A stretch of 64,000 bases of DNA from Phragmites australis (taxonomy: Eukaryota > Streptophyta > Magnoliopsida > Poales > Poaceae). The translations under genes and the position numbers were made by a program. This document shows positions 1 to 13,749 of this stretch, in pieces; positions within the stretch are counted from its first letter, which is position 1, and each line of letters opens with the position of its first letter. The stretch spans positions 5,644,501 through 5,708,500 of the forward strand of contig NC_084934.1 of NCBI RefSeq assembly GCF_958298935.1, written 5' to 3'. The notes below the pieces were generated by a model. It worked only from the letters and a program-made list of their open reading frames with translations, had not been told where the DNA came from and searched no databases.

Positions 1-131
1 TCGTATCGACGCAGGATGACTCGCTCGATCTTGCTATGATCATAGCGATCAGGTAAATAGGATTTGCCTCTGTGAGGAAACAAATCAAGGCTGTTCTGAG
101 CATTCAGTAGTGTCATTCCGTGCCAAGTCAT

Positions 132-2450
<2,319 letters not shown>

Positions 2451-2593
2451 CCTCTGCTGCACCGCACCTCACCTCCTCCTTCAAATCACACACAAGCAAG
2501 TAGCCATAGCCTCACTTGCTCAGACATCTCCTGCATTTATCTCATCTCCTCCCATGCATACATCTCAAAGTTCTGCTCCTAGTTTAGTATTTT
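2451..2593 (-). promoter_or_regulatory. Residual WNK 5' leader, cut by a retrotransposon
   Basis: Only 143 bp separate the WNK start codon (2450) from the terminal LTR of Copia element A at 2594. The last five bases, ATTTT (2589-2593), are the target-site duplicate, repeated at 22182-22186. The original upstream sequence therefore continues leftward on the minus strand from 22187, about 19.6 kb away. No clear TATA box was seen in the remaining 143 bp. Confidence 0.6.
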
Positions 2594-4628
2594 TTTAAGA
2601 TGGAAAGTCGCCACTAGAAAAGGTGAATAAACGTTTTAATAATGTTTTATAAAATAGATGACATTTTTTCTATTTTTAATCAGCTAACACACCTTAAAAC
2701 TTTGAGTGGAAACAAAATACTTAGAGATACAAAACAAGATGGAAAGTAAGACAATATGACTCCACAAATAAAATATAAATTATAGGTTCCATTTAAAACT
2801 ATTTCATATGACTTTGTGACTAAAAGCTAGTAACTTTGAAGATAAACAAAACAGAGATAAGTTCATCAGACAAGTAAACTCTTCAAGATGATAGAAAATT
2901 CAAGACTCCATTATATATGCATGTGTATGTGAATTATATGTCTCTAGTATTAAGAAAAGTAACTTCCTAAGGTGTTAAAATTTCAGTTCAAAAAGAAAAA
3001 CGAAAATCAACAACAAAATACTAAGAATTTGTAAATTTGCAAGGAAACTAATAGAAGAAAACTAGAATGAGAAGAATTCAAATATATGTAAAAACTTAAA
3101 CTTCATTACTTAAAGAGCCTAACCCTATTTCATCGGATTACAAAGATTTATCTCTCAATATTCTCACATATTACATAGGTTAAGTATTTCTCTCTCCTCT
3201 AAAAACCTAGCACAAGGCTCTCATATGGATGGCTCAAGAGGTAGACTTCTCAACCAACCATACCCCTCCATTTCTAACCTAGGAAACCTAACTCCCAAGT
3301 TTTCTTGACTGTTCCTAAAATATCCCTCTTGTAGTACACTCATACCTACCACTAGAGATATTTTAGTCTATTTTCTCCTCCATCCATCGGACGATCGTGG
3401 CGACTTCACGACTTAGCTTTGCCTCGACGCAAGCTTTGTGATGATGCCACGTGCACTCCATCCACACGTGGTTTTGTGGTCAAACCGGGAAACCGACTCG
3501 CATGCTTCTTAAGGCGTGACTCATAGCTGCTTGCTTTGACCTCAAGCAAGTCTTTCGATGTCGACGTGTGTCCTCCGTCTTGCGATCTTGACCACCAGCA
3601 AGTCTCTCTCGCTCCCGATCCCTCAGACCGCCTTGTCACTTGCACCGGCATCCCCTTCGCTTGACTTTGTCAACACGCCGCCTTCATCAACCTTCATCGC
3701 TTGCCTTGCTTGACCTTCACGTGTACTGCTAGGATCATCTTTGATTCCACCCAGCTTCCTTGATCGTTCGGCACCATGCACTCAGCTTAGCTCAGATCAC
3801 TCGTCGTCGACCGCCAAGTTGCATCCATCACCTGCACACCATGAGACCAGCAAACATGCATCTCCAGAATCATATAACATCATCACATGTTAGTTCAAAT
3901 CGAAATCAAGTTGAAAAATATCAAACGTAACAAGAATATGAACACCGGATGGTTCGTCGTTCACACCAGTGCAACACCGAGCCATCCAGTGAGTACAACT
4001 CCACTGGAACCCGTTTTGCATTCCTCTCTGAAAAAATTAGTCCAATGATCATAAAATCCTAACATCGGACAATCTTGTGAACACCACAACATTTGCCTCA
4101 AAACTGAAAAGCTCCAATGATACTCTTCGGTGTTCACACACCCATCATCAGACCATCCGGTGAGTACATCATCTCTAGAACTTAGTTTTTCAACCTCTCT
4201 AGAAATCTTTGTCCGGTGAAGCCTCCAGTGATCACTCGTGCACACACCAGACCATCCGGTAAGACTACCGCACCAGACTTTCACATTTGCACCCTTCTCT
4301 GGAAAAATTAGTCCAGTGCTCACACTCACTCACACCAGACCTTCCGGTAAATGAATTTCTCTGCCTCTGCGCTAAAAAGCTCCGGTGCTCACATCTACCA
4401 CACATCGGACTATCCGGTGAGGTCAAAAACTCTCACACCGAACTATCCGGTGAGTGTAAGCTTCCTGCACCGAGACAACGATACAAACTCTAATTCTTTT
4501 CAACTTTGGTTACACAAAATCAACGTTGCAGTATATAACCATGCATATACTAACCAACAAAAGCCACACAATGTCGATCACTCATCACATAAGATAAATC
4601 AAGGCACATCTCAACTTTGTTTCTCAAT
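2594..4628 (-). repeat. Element A left LTR (3' LTR)
   Basis: About 2,035 bp, colinear with 11646-12180 plus 20431-22181. Its plus-strand left end is mutated (TTTAAGATGG against TGTAAGACCG in the sister LTR). Its right end, ...TTTCTCA, is followed by the polypurine tract on the minus strand. It contains the uninterrupted (empty) version of the site where a MITE sits in the other LTR, near 3645-3652. Region 3942-4455 is packed with short inverted motifs of the type CACCGGA / TCCGGTG. Confidence 0.85.
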
Positions 4629-4640
4629 CTCCCCCTTGAT
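4619..4640 (-). promoter_or_regulatory. Polypurine tract of element A
   Basis: On the minus strand the sequence AAGGGGGAGATTG lies directly before the 3' LTR, the position of the plus-strand primer in reverse transcription. Similar tracts recur at about 4847, 4877, 4905 and 5960. Confidence 0.65.
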
Positions 4641-5978
4641 GAGTGCATTAACAACATCACAAAGAACAAAGGAAGGTTTGAAGATCGCATAAAAAGCTCA
4701 TCCAAGTGACAAAAACTCAAGAAAGAGTAAAAACATATCACTTAGCATAAGAAGATTGCAAAGGCTTGAAGAGAAGAAGAGACAAGCCAAAAAAAAAAAA
4801 AAAACAAATAAAAACGCAAAAATGCAAAAGATACTCTCTCTATGCTCCCCTTGATGAATGCATATGTTACATTTTCTCCCCCTTTGAGACTTTCTTTCAT
4901 GATTTCTCCCCCTTTGGCAATGCAAATATTAAGGATAAAATATTATGCATTGCATGAATATGCAATCCTAATGAGCTTTCACAAGTATACCACAAAATAT
5001 TTGCAAGAGCTAGAGTTGTCAAAGGTCTGCGAAACAGAGAAGGTGAAGCTCACAATTGCATAGAGGCTCAACAAGAGACAGTGACACAAGGACATAAAGT
5101 ATTACAAGCTAAATCCGAAGAATTGGTTGGCGCATTGAAGTTCACGTAGCCGAATCATGTTCAAAGTGACCACCACATAAGCATCCGCTTATGCCGAGTC
5201 AATACAAGCATGAAGAACTAGACAATTTTAACCTCAAACTAGGCAAACAAGAGTTCAAGACATAGAGCTTTGCAAACGCTCATATATGAAACCAAGACTT
5301 AGATTGATCAAGTGGTTAAAAAGAAATTAAAATTTAGGCACATTTTTCTCTTTTTCAATTTATTCTCAAGTTGCCTCTTATGCAAGCAAAGTGTCGCGCG
5401 GCTAGATATGGCAAACAACTTGAGGCTTCAGGACAACCGTATTGGATCATATTTTAGCACAAGAGACTTGATTTTTCATAATTATTCAATTTGCACAAGT
5501 TATCAAGATGGTCACAAGATCAAGTTAAGTAGTGCCTTTGCGACACAAGGAACACATGTTCCCTAAGGTTCTATCATTAGCTAAACATTTAACAAAGATA
5601 GAAAACATAGTGCAATGTTCTCCAATCCACTGTCTTGAACCAAGAAATCCTAGAACAAGATATTCATCAAATTAGTCTTAACACAAGTATTGACTAAGCC
5701 TAAGCAAATACGAACATGGTGATCAAGAAAGTAGCATTTTATAGCCTATATAATTCATAAAATTACCAAATTTCATCTTAGAAAAAGCTAGCTTGCTCGA
5801 GATATTTCATGTCAAAGCATCAAGAAGAGCCTAAGATTAAAAGATTATTCCGCACAACTACTCAACTTAGTCCAAATTCAAGTCTAGCACAAGAAAAAGC
5901 TAAAAACATACAAGTCAAAGCTCAATTACTATGGATGCAATGAAAATGCTCAAAAGTATTTACAAGGGCAACTCCCCC
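4641..5978 (-). other. Element A 3' untranslated internal region
   Basis: Non-coding stretch between the end of the polyprotein (stop at 5979) and the 3' LTR. It is AT-rich and carries several CTCCCC(C)TTT blocks that read as purine-rich PPT copies on the minus strand. No convincing gene or env-like frame was seen. Confidence 0.6.
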
Positions 5979-8900
5979 TCACACAATGCCATAGGAATGG
6001 CACACTTCAAGCTCTCCTCTCAAATAGGCAAATCTGGTTGTATCTAGAGGCTTGGTGAATATATCATCTAGCTGGTGTTGGGTATCAATGTAGCTCAACT
6101 CAATATCTCCCTTCTCATTGTGGTGTCTCAAAAAGTGGAGTATCACATCTATGTGTTTGGTTCTTGAATGTTGAATTGGGTTATTGGCTAAACTGATAGC
6201 ACTAGTGTTGCTACACAAAAGTGGTACACTCTTGAAATCCAATCCAAAATCTCTCAAGGTAGTAACTATCCACAAAATTTGTGAGTAACAGCTAGCAGTA
6301 GCTACATATTCAACTTCAGTAGTAGACTGCGTAACGCTAGACTATTTGCGAGAAGACCAACGCACAAGAAAATTACCCAAGAAATGACAGGTACCAGATG
6401 TACTCTTCCTGTTAATTCTACAACCAGCAAAATCCGCATTCAAAAAACCTCAAAGAAAGAGAAGAAGTGGCAGAATACCAAAGACCATACTCCAAGATGT
6501 GCCTGAGGTACCTGAGTATGTGTTTCATCGCTTGGCGATGAGACGTCCTTAGTGAAGCTTGGAAGCACGCACACAAGCAAACAGCGAAGTGAATATCTGG
6601 TCTTGTCACCGTCAGGTACAGGAGGGAGCCAATCATGCTCATGTACTCTCGCTGGTCCACCTCCTCTCCATCTTCATCTGGATCGAGCATTGTCGAGGTA
6701 GCCATCGGTGTGGCCAAGGACTTAGCATCGCTCATATCGAACTTCTTTAGTAAATCCTTTGTGTACTTCATCTAGTGGACGAATGTACCTTTCTTGCATT
6801 GCTTGATTTATAATCTAAGGAAGAAGTCGAGCTCGTCCATCATCGACATCTCAAATTCCCCCCTCATAGTTTCTGCAAACTTCACTACAAGAGAATGAGA
6901 AGAATCACCAAAGATGATACCATCCACGTAAATCTGAACAAATAGGAAATCATTACCATACCTGAGAGTGAATAAAGTTTTATCTACAGACCCCATCTCG
7001 TACCCATGCCCTAGCAAAAAAACTTAAGACTATCATACCAAGCTCGAGGAGCTTACTTAAGCCCATACAAAGCCTTCCTAAGCTTATACACTCTATGAGG
7101 GTATTTAGGGTGCTTAAAATCTGGAGTTGCTTGACATAGACCTCTTCTTCTATGAAACCATTTAAGAAAGCACTTTTGACATCCATTTAGTACAACTTGA
7201 AACCTTGGGATGCCGCAAATGTAAAAACAATCCTAATGGCTTCTAGCCTAACTACAGGTGCAAAGGTCTCTCCAAAATCTATCCCTTTTACTTGAGTGAA
7301 ACCTTGAGCCACAAGCCTAACCTTGTTTTTCACTATAGACCCGTCTTCTCCCTGTTTATTTCTGAAAACCCATTTTATGCCAATTGTGTGAACATTATGA
7401 GGTGGTTATACTATGACTCAAACTTGGTTTCTCTCAAAAATTTCTAACTCTTCATGCATGGCATTGACCTAATTTGAATCAGATAAAGCATGTCCAACAT
7501 CATGAGGCTCAAAAAAGCAACGAATGCAGAATCAATAAAGTGAGCATGATGAGCAGATTTGGAACGAGTTACCCTCTCGCTGAGATCACCAATCATTTGG
7601 TGTGGTGGGTGATGCCACTAAATGTGCTAAGGGGCCTCACGCTATAAGAGGAACTCTCCCTCAAACACTGCTAGTGCAGGCTCGAAACAGCTGAAATGGA
7701 AGAAGAGGCTACAGGACCCTCTACCGGTGTAGAAAAGGCAGGAGCTAGCTCGGGAATGAATGTAGTAGGAGGTAGTGGATCATCCTCGTCATCCCTAAGA
7801 GCTAGAAGGTCGTCATCCAAGAAGATGCTTTCACCAATCTCATGGTCACCTGCACACTCAAAGGAAGCACTAGCATAAGTGGTTGATTCATCAAAGGTCA
7901 CATCACAGGACTTCACGATGATGTTAGTGTCAAGATTAAAGATCCTATAAGAATGACCATGAAGAGAATACCCCGAGAAAATACCATCGAAAGAATGCGA
8001 CTCGAACTTGTCAATGTTGCCACGCTTTAGGATGAAGCATCGACAACCAAAGACTCTCAAGTGTGAGACCTTCAGCTTCCTCACAAAGAGCAACTCATAA
8101 GAAGTCAAATTTAAAATCGAGCGCAAGAAAACCAGACTGGAGATGTAGCACGCTGTGCTAATAGCCTCAGCCTAAAACTTCATAGGAGTCCACACACATC
8201 GAGCATCGCCCTAGCCATCTCCACCAAAGTACGATTTTTCCTCTCAGCCATGTCATTCTGCTGAGAAATGCATGGGGCAAAAAATTGATGCTCAATGCCA
8301 TACTCAAGACAGAAAGCATAAAAGAGATATTTCTTGAACTAGATGACATTATCACTATGAATTGATTTCAATGCACCAGGAAGTTCCTTGAACAATCTCA
8401 AAACCAAGCTCCAAAAGTATGAAAACACTTCATTCTTGCTCACAAGAAAGTAGACCCAAGAGTAGCGAGAGAAATCATCAACAATGACAAGTATATATCA
8501 CTTCCCACCCGCGGAATGAACCCGGGAAGGACCAACATTGTCCATATGGAGAAGTTCTCTCGGTCATTCAGTCATCACCAGATTGACTGGTGGGTGAAAG
8601 GCAGCAACCATCTTACCATGCCGACAGAGAGCACAAACAAGATTCTTCTTAAACTTGAGCTTGGATACTTCTCGAATCAAGTCTAGGGCACTCAAACGAG
8701 TAAGTAAATCAAAGCTCATGTGCCCTAGCCTCCTATGCCACATCCAAAGCTCAGAAGAAGGTTGAGCAATCAAGTAATGAGAAGAACCAAGAGACTCAGA
8801 AAAATTAGCTCCAAAAACTCTCCCAACTCTAGAAAACTTGCAAATGAAAACGCTAGAAGAATCAAGAACTCGATAAGTATCGCATTTGAAACGCACTTCC

Positions 8901-9130
8901 AAGTCATATAGCAACTGAGATAAAGAGAAGATTATATCTCAGATGCTCCACCAAAGCCACATCATTGAGTGTAAAACTCTCATTCACCCTTACCATACAT
9001 TTGGCTTTCACCCTTCCTTTCTGATCATCCTCGAAAGTGATGTACTCATGCCGCTTCGTCAGGGTGAGGCTGGAGAACCATGATGAATTTCTGGTCATAT
9101 AGCGCGAACAATCGGAGTCAATGAGTCACT
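5979..9130 (-). pseudogene. Element A pol remnant: protease, integrase, reverse transcriptase, RNase H
   Basis: Broken Copia polyprotein read right to left. The protease start near 9110 has DSDCS in place of the usual DSGC. The GAG-pre-integrase segment with MWHRRLGHMS lies at 8564-8914. The integrase C-terminal region with LRVFGCRCF is at 7671-8126. RT has MDVKSAFLNG near 7186 and a polymerase box YVDG near 6900 in place of YVDD. RNase H ends with DDIFTKPLD at 5979-6275. Frames are separated by stops and shifts, so no functional product is expected. The altered protease and RT catalytic residues confirm inactivity. Integrase preceding RT places it in Copia. Confidence 0.88.
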
Positions 9131-9341
9131 TGTTCTCCAGACGTCCGTCTGCCACCTACATGCGAGAAGAGTAGTAGGTGGATGGCTCAGTACTGGGTTA
9201 GTCATAAACTTCTTGAGAATCTAGTACTGGGTCATCCACCCTGAAGTAGCCAAAGCAGGTACATGCAAATCAATCCTAGCAATAGCATGCTGGGGGCGAG
9301 TTCCACGTCGAGGAATGCGTGGTCCGCCAAAGCGCTACAAC

Positions 9342-11582
9342 TCAAAACCTCTTACACATGAACATAACCATATGAGTCATGGTAGGATCCACGCCGGGCA
9401 ACACTTCTAGGAAGAGACTGAAAAGTGCTAGGGACTCGTGAGTAGAAGCGAGGAAAAGTCTCATGTATACCAACATAGGGGTGGTACATGTCCCGAGTGC
9501 CCCACTCCCACTCATGCCGCTCATCTCTCCTACGGCGAAAGCAAAACCCAAGCAAGTGACCCTCTCTCTGCAAGTAGGTGCAGTGGTAGTATCTCTCGGG
9601 AACTCGATTGTCGGTCACTCAGGGCTCTCTCACATGCTCTCTCATCTTGGGCTACGGAGCTCTCTTGAGTTGTGAGGCGAGCTTCTTCTTTGTGGGTTGT
9701 GGAATGGGTTTCTTGATGGTTTGTGGTGTGTTATTGATTTTAGACTTTTCAGATTCTACGGTAGTAGGTGTGATGAACACAGTCTTACTCTCTAAGTCAT
9801 CCTCTCAAAATCCAACCAAAGAGTCAAACCCGCCTTATCGGCACACATCTTGGTCCTGGTCAAGATCAAGTTCATTTTGCCTTTGCCCTCTGAGCATTTC
9901 TCCACTAGTGAAAGGAGATACTCATTCTCGACCAAAAGCTTCTCAACTTGCCCTCTAACCCAGTTGAGTTTGTTCTGAAAGATGTTGCAGGTGGAACAAT
10001 TTTGCTACACATCCTTCGAACTTCCAGCACTCTCCAATCTAGATTCCAATTTCTTAATGTGCTTGGCTTTCAGTTCAATATCATTTGCAAGCAAAGAGCA
10101 ATTCTTGCAAGCACCTAAGAGAGTCGACCTAGACTCCTCCTCAAGAGACTTCTTCTCAGCAGTCTCAAGTTGACTGACAACTTGAGCATGCGAAGCCTGA
10201 AGCTCGGCAAGTTCTGTCATAACCACCAAACAACTCTCACACTCCTCATCATCACGCCAAGACCTAAGTAATGCAAGCTCAGAAAAAATAGACCCATACT
10301 TAGGCCTAAGCTCCTTCAACTCACGCACAGCTTTCTTAAGTAACCTATCCTAGCTAACGAGAGTATCATTCAAGGTATTGACTTGGATGGAAAGCTGATC
10401 ATAGAAAGGCAATACCTCAGAGGGATTAAGCTCGGAGTCATTGTTGCCCACCATGAAGCAGAGGCATGTGAAGTCCTTGGCTTTCTTCTTGCTCTTCATT
10501 TGCGGTTCATCCTCCTCCGAGCTCTCCTTCTCGCTTGAAGAGGTGTTGATGTCACCAAGAGCTTCCACGAATGACATAGAAGCCGTCTTGGCCATCTTCT
10601 TGGTCATCTTATCACGGTTCTTCTTAAAGAAGGGCTTCTTATTTTTCTTCTTATGCTTGTCGTAGTCGTGGCCGCGGTCTTCTTTCTTCTTGAGTTTGGG
10701 GCAGTCTGCCTTGAAGTGGGTAGTGCCACCATCTCAAAGTAGGCACGGGAACTGCCCCTCCTCTGGCCTCGGCAGTTGTTGCAGAAGCGGGTGAATTTCT
10801 TCATAATCAGTGCAAGATCCTCATCATCAAGCGTATCCACTGCTCCTCTGTGATAGAGAACGAGGAAGACAAAGCAAAACCACTAGATAAAGTGTTAACA
10901 CAAAAAACACCAACTCCAGACTGGTTGCCACCGCTAGATCCAAAAACCAACTCCATGTTTTGAGACAGGGGTTTCTGAGACCAATACGAGCCGCCTTGGC
11001 TATCTCGATGGACTTGAGCTTGCTAAAGAGTTCATCACAAGTTAATGTGCCGTAACTTGATGACTCTTCAATGCTCAACATCTTCACTTCTCATATGCTA
11101 CGATCCAGAGCATAGAGAAGCTTGATCACTCTCTCGTGGTCAGAATAGGGTAAAACACCAGTTGATCGAAGATTGCTAACAATTCCATCAAAGCGAGCAA
11201 ACATAGCATCTAGAGACTCTATAGGGCCTTGCACAAACATTTGATATTTTTGGTCATATGTGATTTGGCATCTGGCCTTAATTTGATTAGTGCCTTCATG
11301 AAAGACACTCAGAGTAGTCCAGATCTCCCAGGCAATATGGAGGTGCTGAACCATGTTAAACTCATTCCGACTCAGACTTGTGAACAAAATATTTCTGGCC
11401 TTGTTGTTGACCTCATACTGTTCGATTTGAACCTGAGTCATGTGAGCAACAGGGATCTCGTAGTTGGAATCAACTACCTCCCAAATTGTACTTCCTTCGA
11501 TTAAGAGATAAGCCTCCATACACACCTTCCAGTACGAAAAATTACGACCATCAAACAGCAGAATCTTCCCACTCATCTCCAT
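9342..11582 (-). pseudogene. Element A gag remnant
   Basis: Gag starts at 11582 (MEMSGKILLFDGRNFSYWKV), 63 bp from the LTR, with the capsid-like helical region typical of Copia gag down to about 11091. It continues in shifted frames through 10827-11087, an acidic Ser/Glu and lysine-rich region (10350-10840) with a damaged zinc knuckle, a coiled-coil-like Leu/Glu-rich segment (10005-10328), and a second knuckle-like CTYLQREGHLLGFCF near 9530-9600. Several frameshifts and stops break it. The unusually long gag with a coiled coil fits Sirevirus-type elements by established family knowledge. Confidence 0.75.
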
Positions 11583-11632
11583 GTCGCCTACAGATCACAA
11601 AACCAGTTAAAGTCAACAAGTGATCAAATCAG

Positions 11633-11645
11633 TTCTGATACCAAG
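11633..11645 (-). promoter_or_regulatory. Primer binding site of element A (tRNA-iMet type)
   Basis: The minus strand reads TTGGTATCAGAA immediately inside the 5' LTR (which starts at 11646), matching the 3' end of initiator tRNA-Met, as is usual for plant Copia elements. Confidence 0.75.
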
Positions 11646-12180
11646 TGTAAGACCGAAAGTAACGACTAGAGAGGGGTGAATGGGCACCTCAATAATTTCT
11701 TGCGAAATAGATTGTCTTCTCCTATTTTTAATCACCCAACTCACATCAAACCTTAGCGAAAGCAAAATACTCAAAGATAAAGCAAGATGGAAAGTTTCAA
11801 GGTAATATGACTCCACGAATAGAATATGAACCATGTGTTCTATTTAAAACCATTTCATGTGTCTTTGTGCCCAAAAGCTTGCAACTTTGAAGATAATCAA
11901 AACAGAGACAAGATCATAAGGAAAGTAGACTCTTCAAGATGATGGTCTAGAGTCAAGAAAATTCAAGACCCCACCACATATGCATGTGTATGTGAATTCT
12001 ATGCCTCTAGCATCAAGAAAATCAACTTTACAAGGTTTTAAAATTTCAGCTCAAAAACAAAAACAAAAATCACAACAAAACATCAAGAACTTGCAAACTT
12101 GCAAGGGAACCAATACAAGGAAACTAGAAGAAGGAGAATTCAAGCATATGCAAAAACTTAAACTTCATTACTCAAAGAGG
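11646..12180 (-). repeat. Element A right LTR, first segment
   Basis: Starts TGTAAGACCG and is colinear with 2594-3116 of the left LTR. Homology stops around 12178-12181, where foreign sequence begins. About 65 bp of LTR sequence present in the left copy is missing on both sides of the break, so the junction probably involved deletion; no clean TSD was found there. Confidence 0.8.
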
Positions 12181-12860
12181 TCAGTCCTATATCGATAGTG
12201 TCATAGACAGTATCAAAAGGAATTCTGATGGCATGAGCAAAATCCCTGAATGAAGCTTCATATCTCCTAGATCTAGTCATCCACTCAATTTTTTTAGAAT
12301 TGTGAGATATCTCAACAGTAGCATAGAATTGTCGATTGACTGTTGCATTCCAATCACACTTGAAATTGACAAACTCATAAAGACCTAGTTCTTGAAAGAT
12401 ATTAGTTAAGACAATCATGCTAGGTTGACTTCTCACATAAGCCCAATCAATCAATTTATGATCAAATATGTTCTTGCGCAAGAGATGGTCATAGAAAGCA
12501 TCTTGTTGTGTCATGGTATAAAAGTGAGGTAGAGTTGCATCATTATCAAGACCATACTAATATGTATTTCAGGCCCTAGTATATTCAGTTGAATTCTAAT
12601 TTTTCTTATGCCCAACATAAGCTTGATAGTTTATCTCAATATCCTCATCACTAGCATCATCCACATCAAAATCAACATTATCAGCATAGGATGAAGCTTC
12701 CTCACCAATATCTTGTGAGGACACCCAATTAGAATCACCATGATCACCTTCTGACTCTGAATTTGCCAATCTTCTTTTACCCTTGCCCCGATCATCCAAC
12801 AGTTTTCTCAACTTCCTTCCAAGACCACTTCCTCCTCCACTGATCATATGATATATCACA
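12181..12860 (-). pseudogene. Transposon-derived gene fragment of unknown family
   Basis: The minus-strand frame 12158-12514 begins MTQQDAFYDHLLRKNIFDHK and contains SQPSMIVLTNIFQELGLYE and FYATVEIS. This resembles a plant transposon/retrotransposon gag-like protein common in grass genomes. Upstream, 12596-12859 encodes an acidic Asp/Glu-rich region (SEGDHGDSNW, DVDDASDEDIEIN). The frame is cut exactly at the LTR break near 12181. I cannot name the family with certainty. It lies between element A's broken LTR and element B and belongs to the nested insertion. Confidence 0.5.
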
Positions 12861-13560
12861 ATGCATTAGTTAAAGTAAAATATTGACACAAGATGAAAAA
12901 CAGAGAAAATCTGGCTCTGCTCCCGCTGGCAGTCAAATCGATGAAGGCCGCGATCAGACCGTCGGCAGGTAGACAGCCCTCCTTTGATCGATTTTGATGA
13001 ATATATGAGGCAAATTGAATTCCCATCTCACCAAACCTTGAGAATAGCATAATAGAGATGCTAGCAACTAATTCCAATAGAGTTCATCTCAAATCCATGC
13101 CTCAAATTATAGATCACACCCTTCAAACCCTAAGCACAAAAAACCTTTTAAAAATAGTAAAAAAAAGTAGGGATCCAAAGATTACCGAGAGGCCATGATA
13201 GAGGAATCCGCGGTGAGACCAGAGAAACTCTCAGATCGACTAGGGACCAAAGATTTTGTCTTCCTTGAGTTTCCTACCGAGAGCACGTTTGTGTGGAGAG
13301 AGAGAAAAAGAAGATACTCGGTGGAGGAAAAGAATGGGGACCGGAGGAGATAAGGTCGACCTGGACAAAACCTTTGGTGGTAGTTAGACCGGGACACAGG
13401 GCGGTCAAACTACCAGAGTCTAGAGACACCAAACCTCTCTGTATAGATCAGCGGTCAGACCGGAGAGAGAGAGTTGCGGTCAGACCGCTGGAACATGAGC
13501 TTTTTGATCTTTTGGGGATAGCGCTATAAAGAGAGATGCAAGGTAACATATGATCTTTTG
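12861..13560. other. Non-coding segment with LTR-like CGGTCAGACCG motifs
   Basis: No gene seen. The part from about 13330 to 13500 has repeated GCGGTCAGACCG-type palindromes and a stretch (CTCTCTGTAT followed by GGTCAGACCGG) that resembles 19860-19890 in the right LTR of element B. It may be a truncated or rearranged LTR of element B or of a relative. The rest (12880-13300) contains nothing recognisable. Confidence 0.4.
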
Positions 13561-13749
13561 ATATGGAAAAAAAAAGAAAGAAACATATGTAACAAATCAT
13601 AACCAATATTATTGAAAAAATAAACTTGAATTTAAATATGCAACAAATTTACATATTCAAAGAAAATAAACATGAACAAGATGAGTATGTAAAGCATTGA
13701 GAAAAAATGCTAGATCATGAAAATGCATAAACATCATGTGTCTAAAGTT

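Noticed and set aside
3942..4455. CRISPR-like spacing of short palindromes in the LTR
   Set aside because: The repeats are imperfect, sit inside a plant retrotransposon LTR, occur equally in the sister LTR and have no cas genes.
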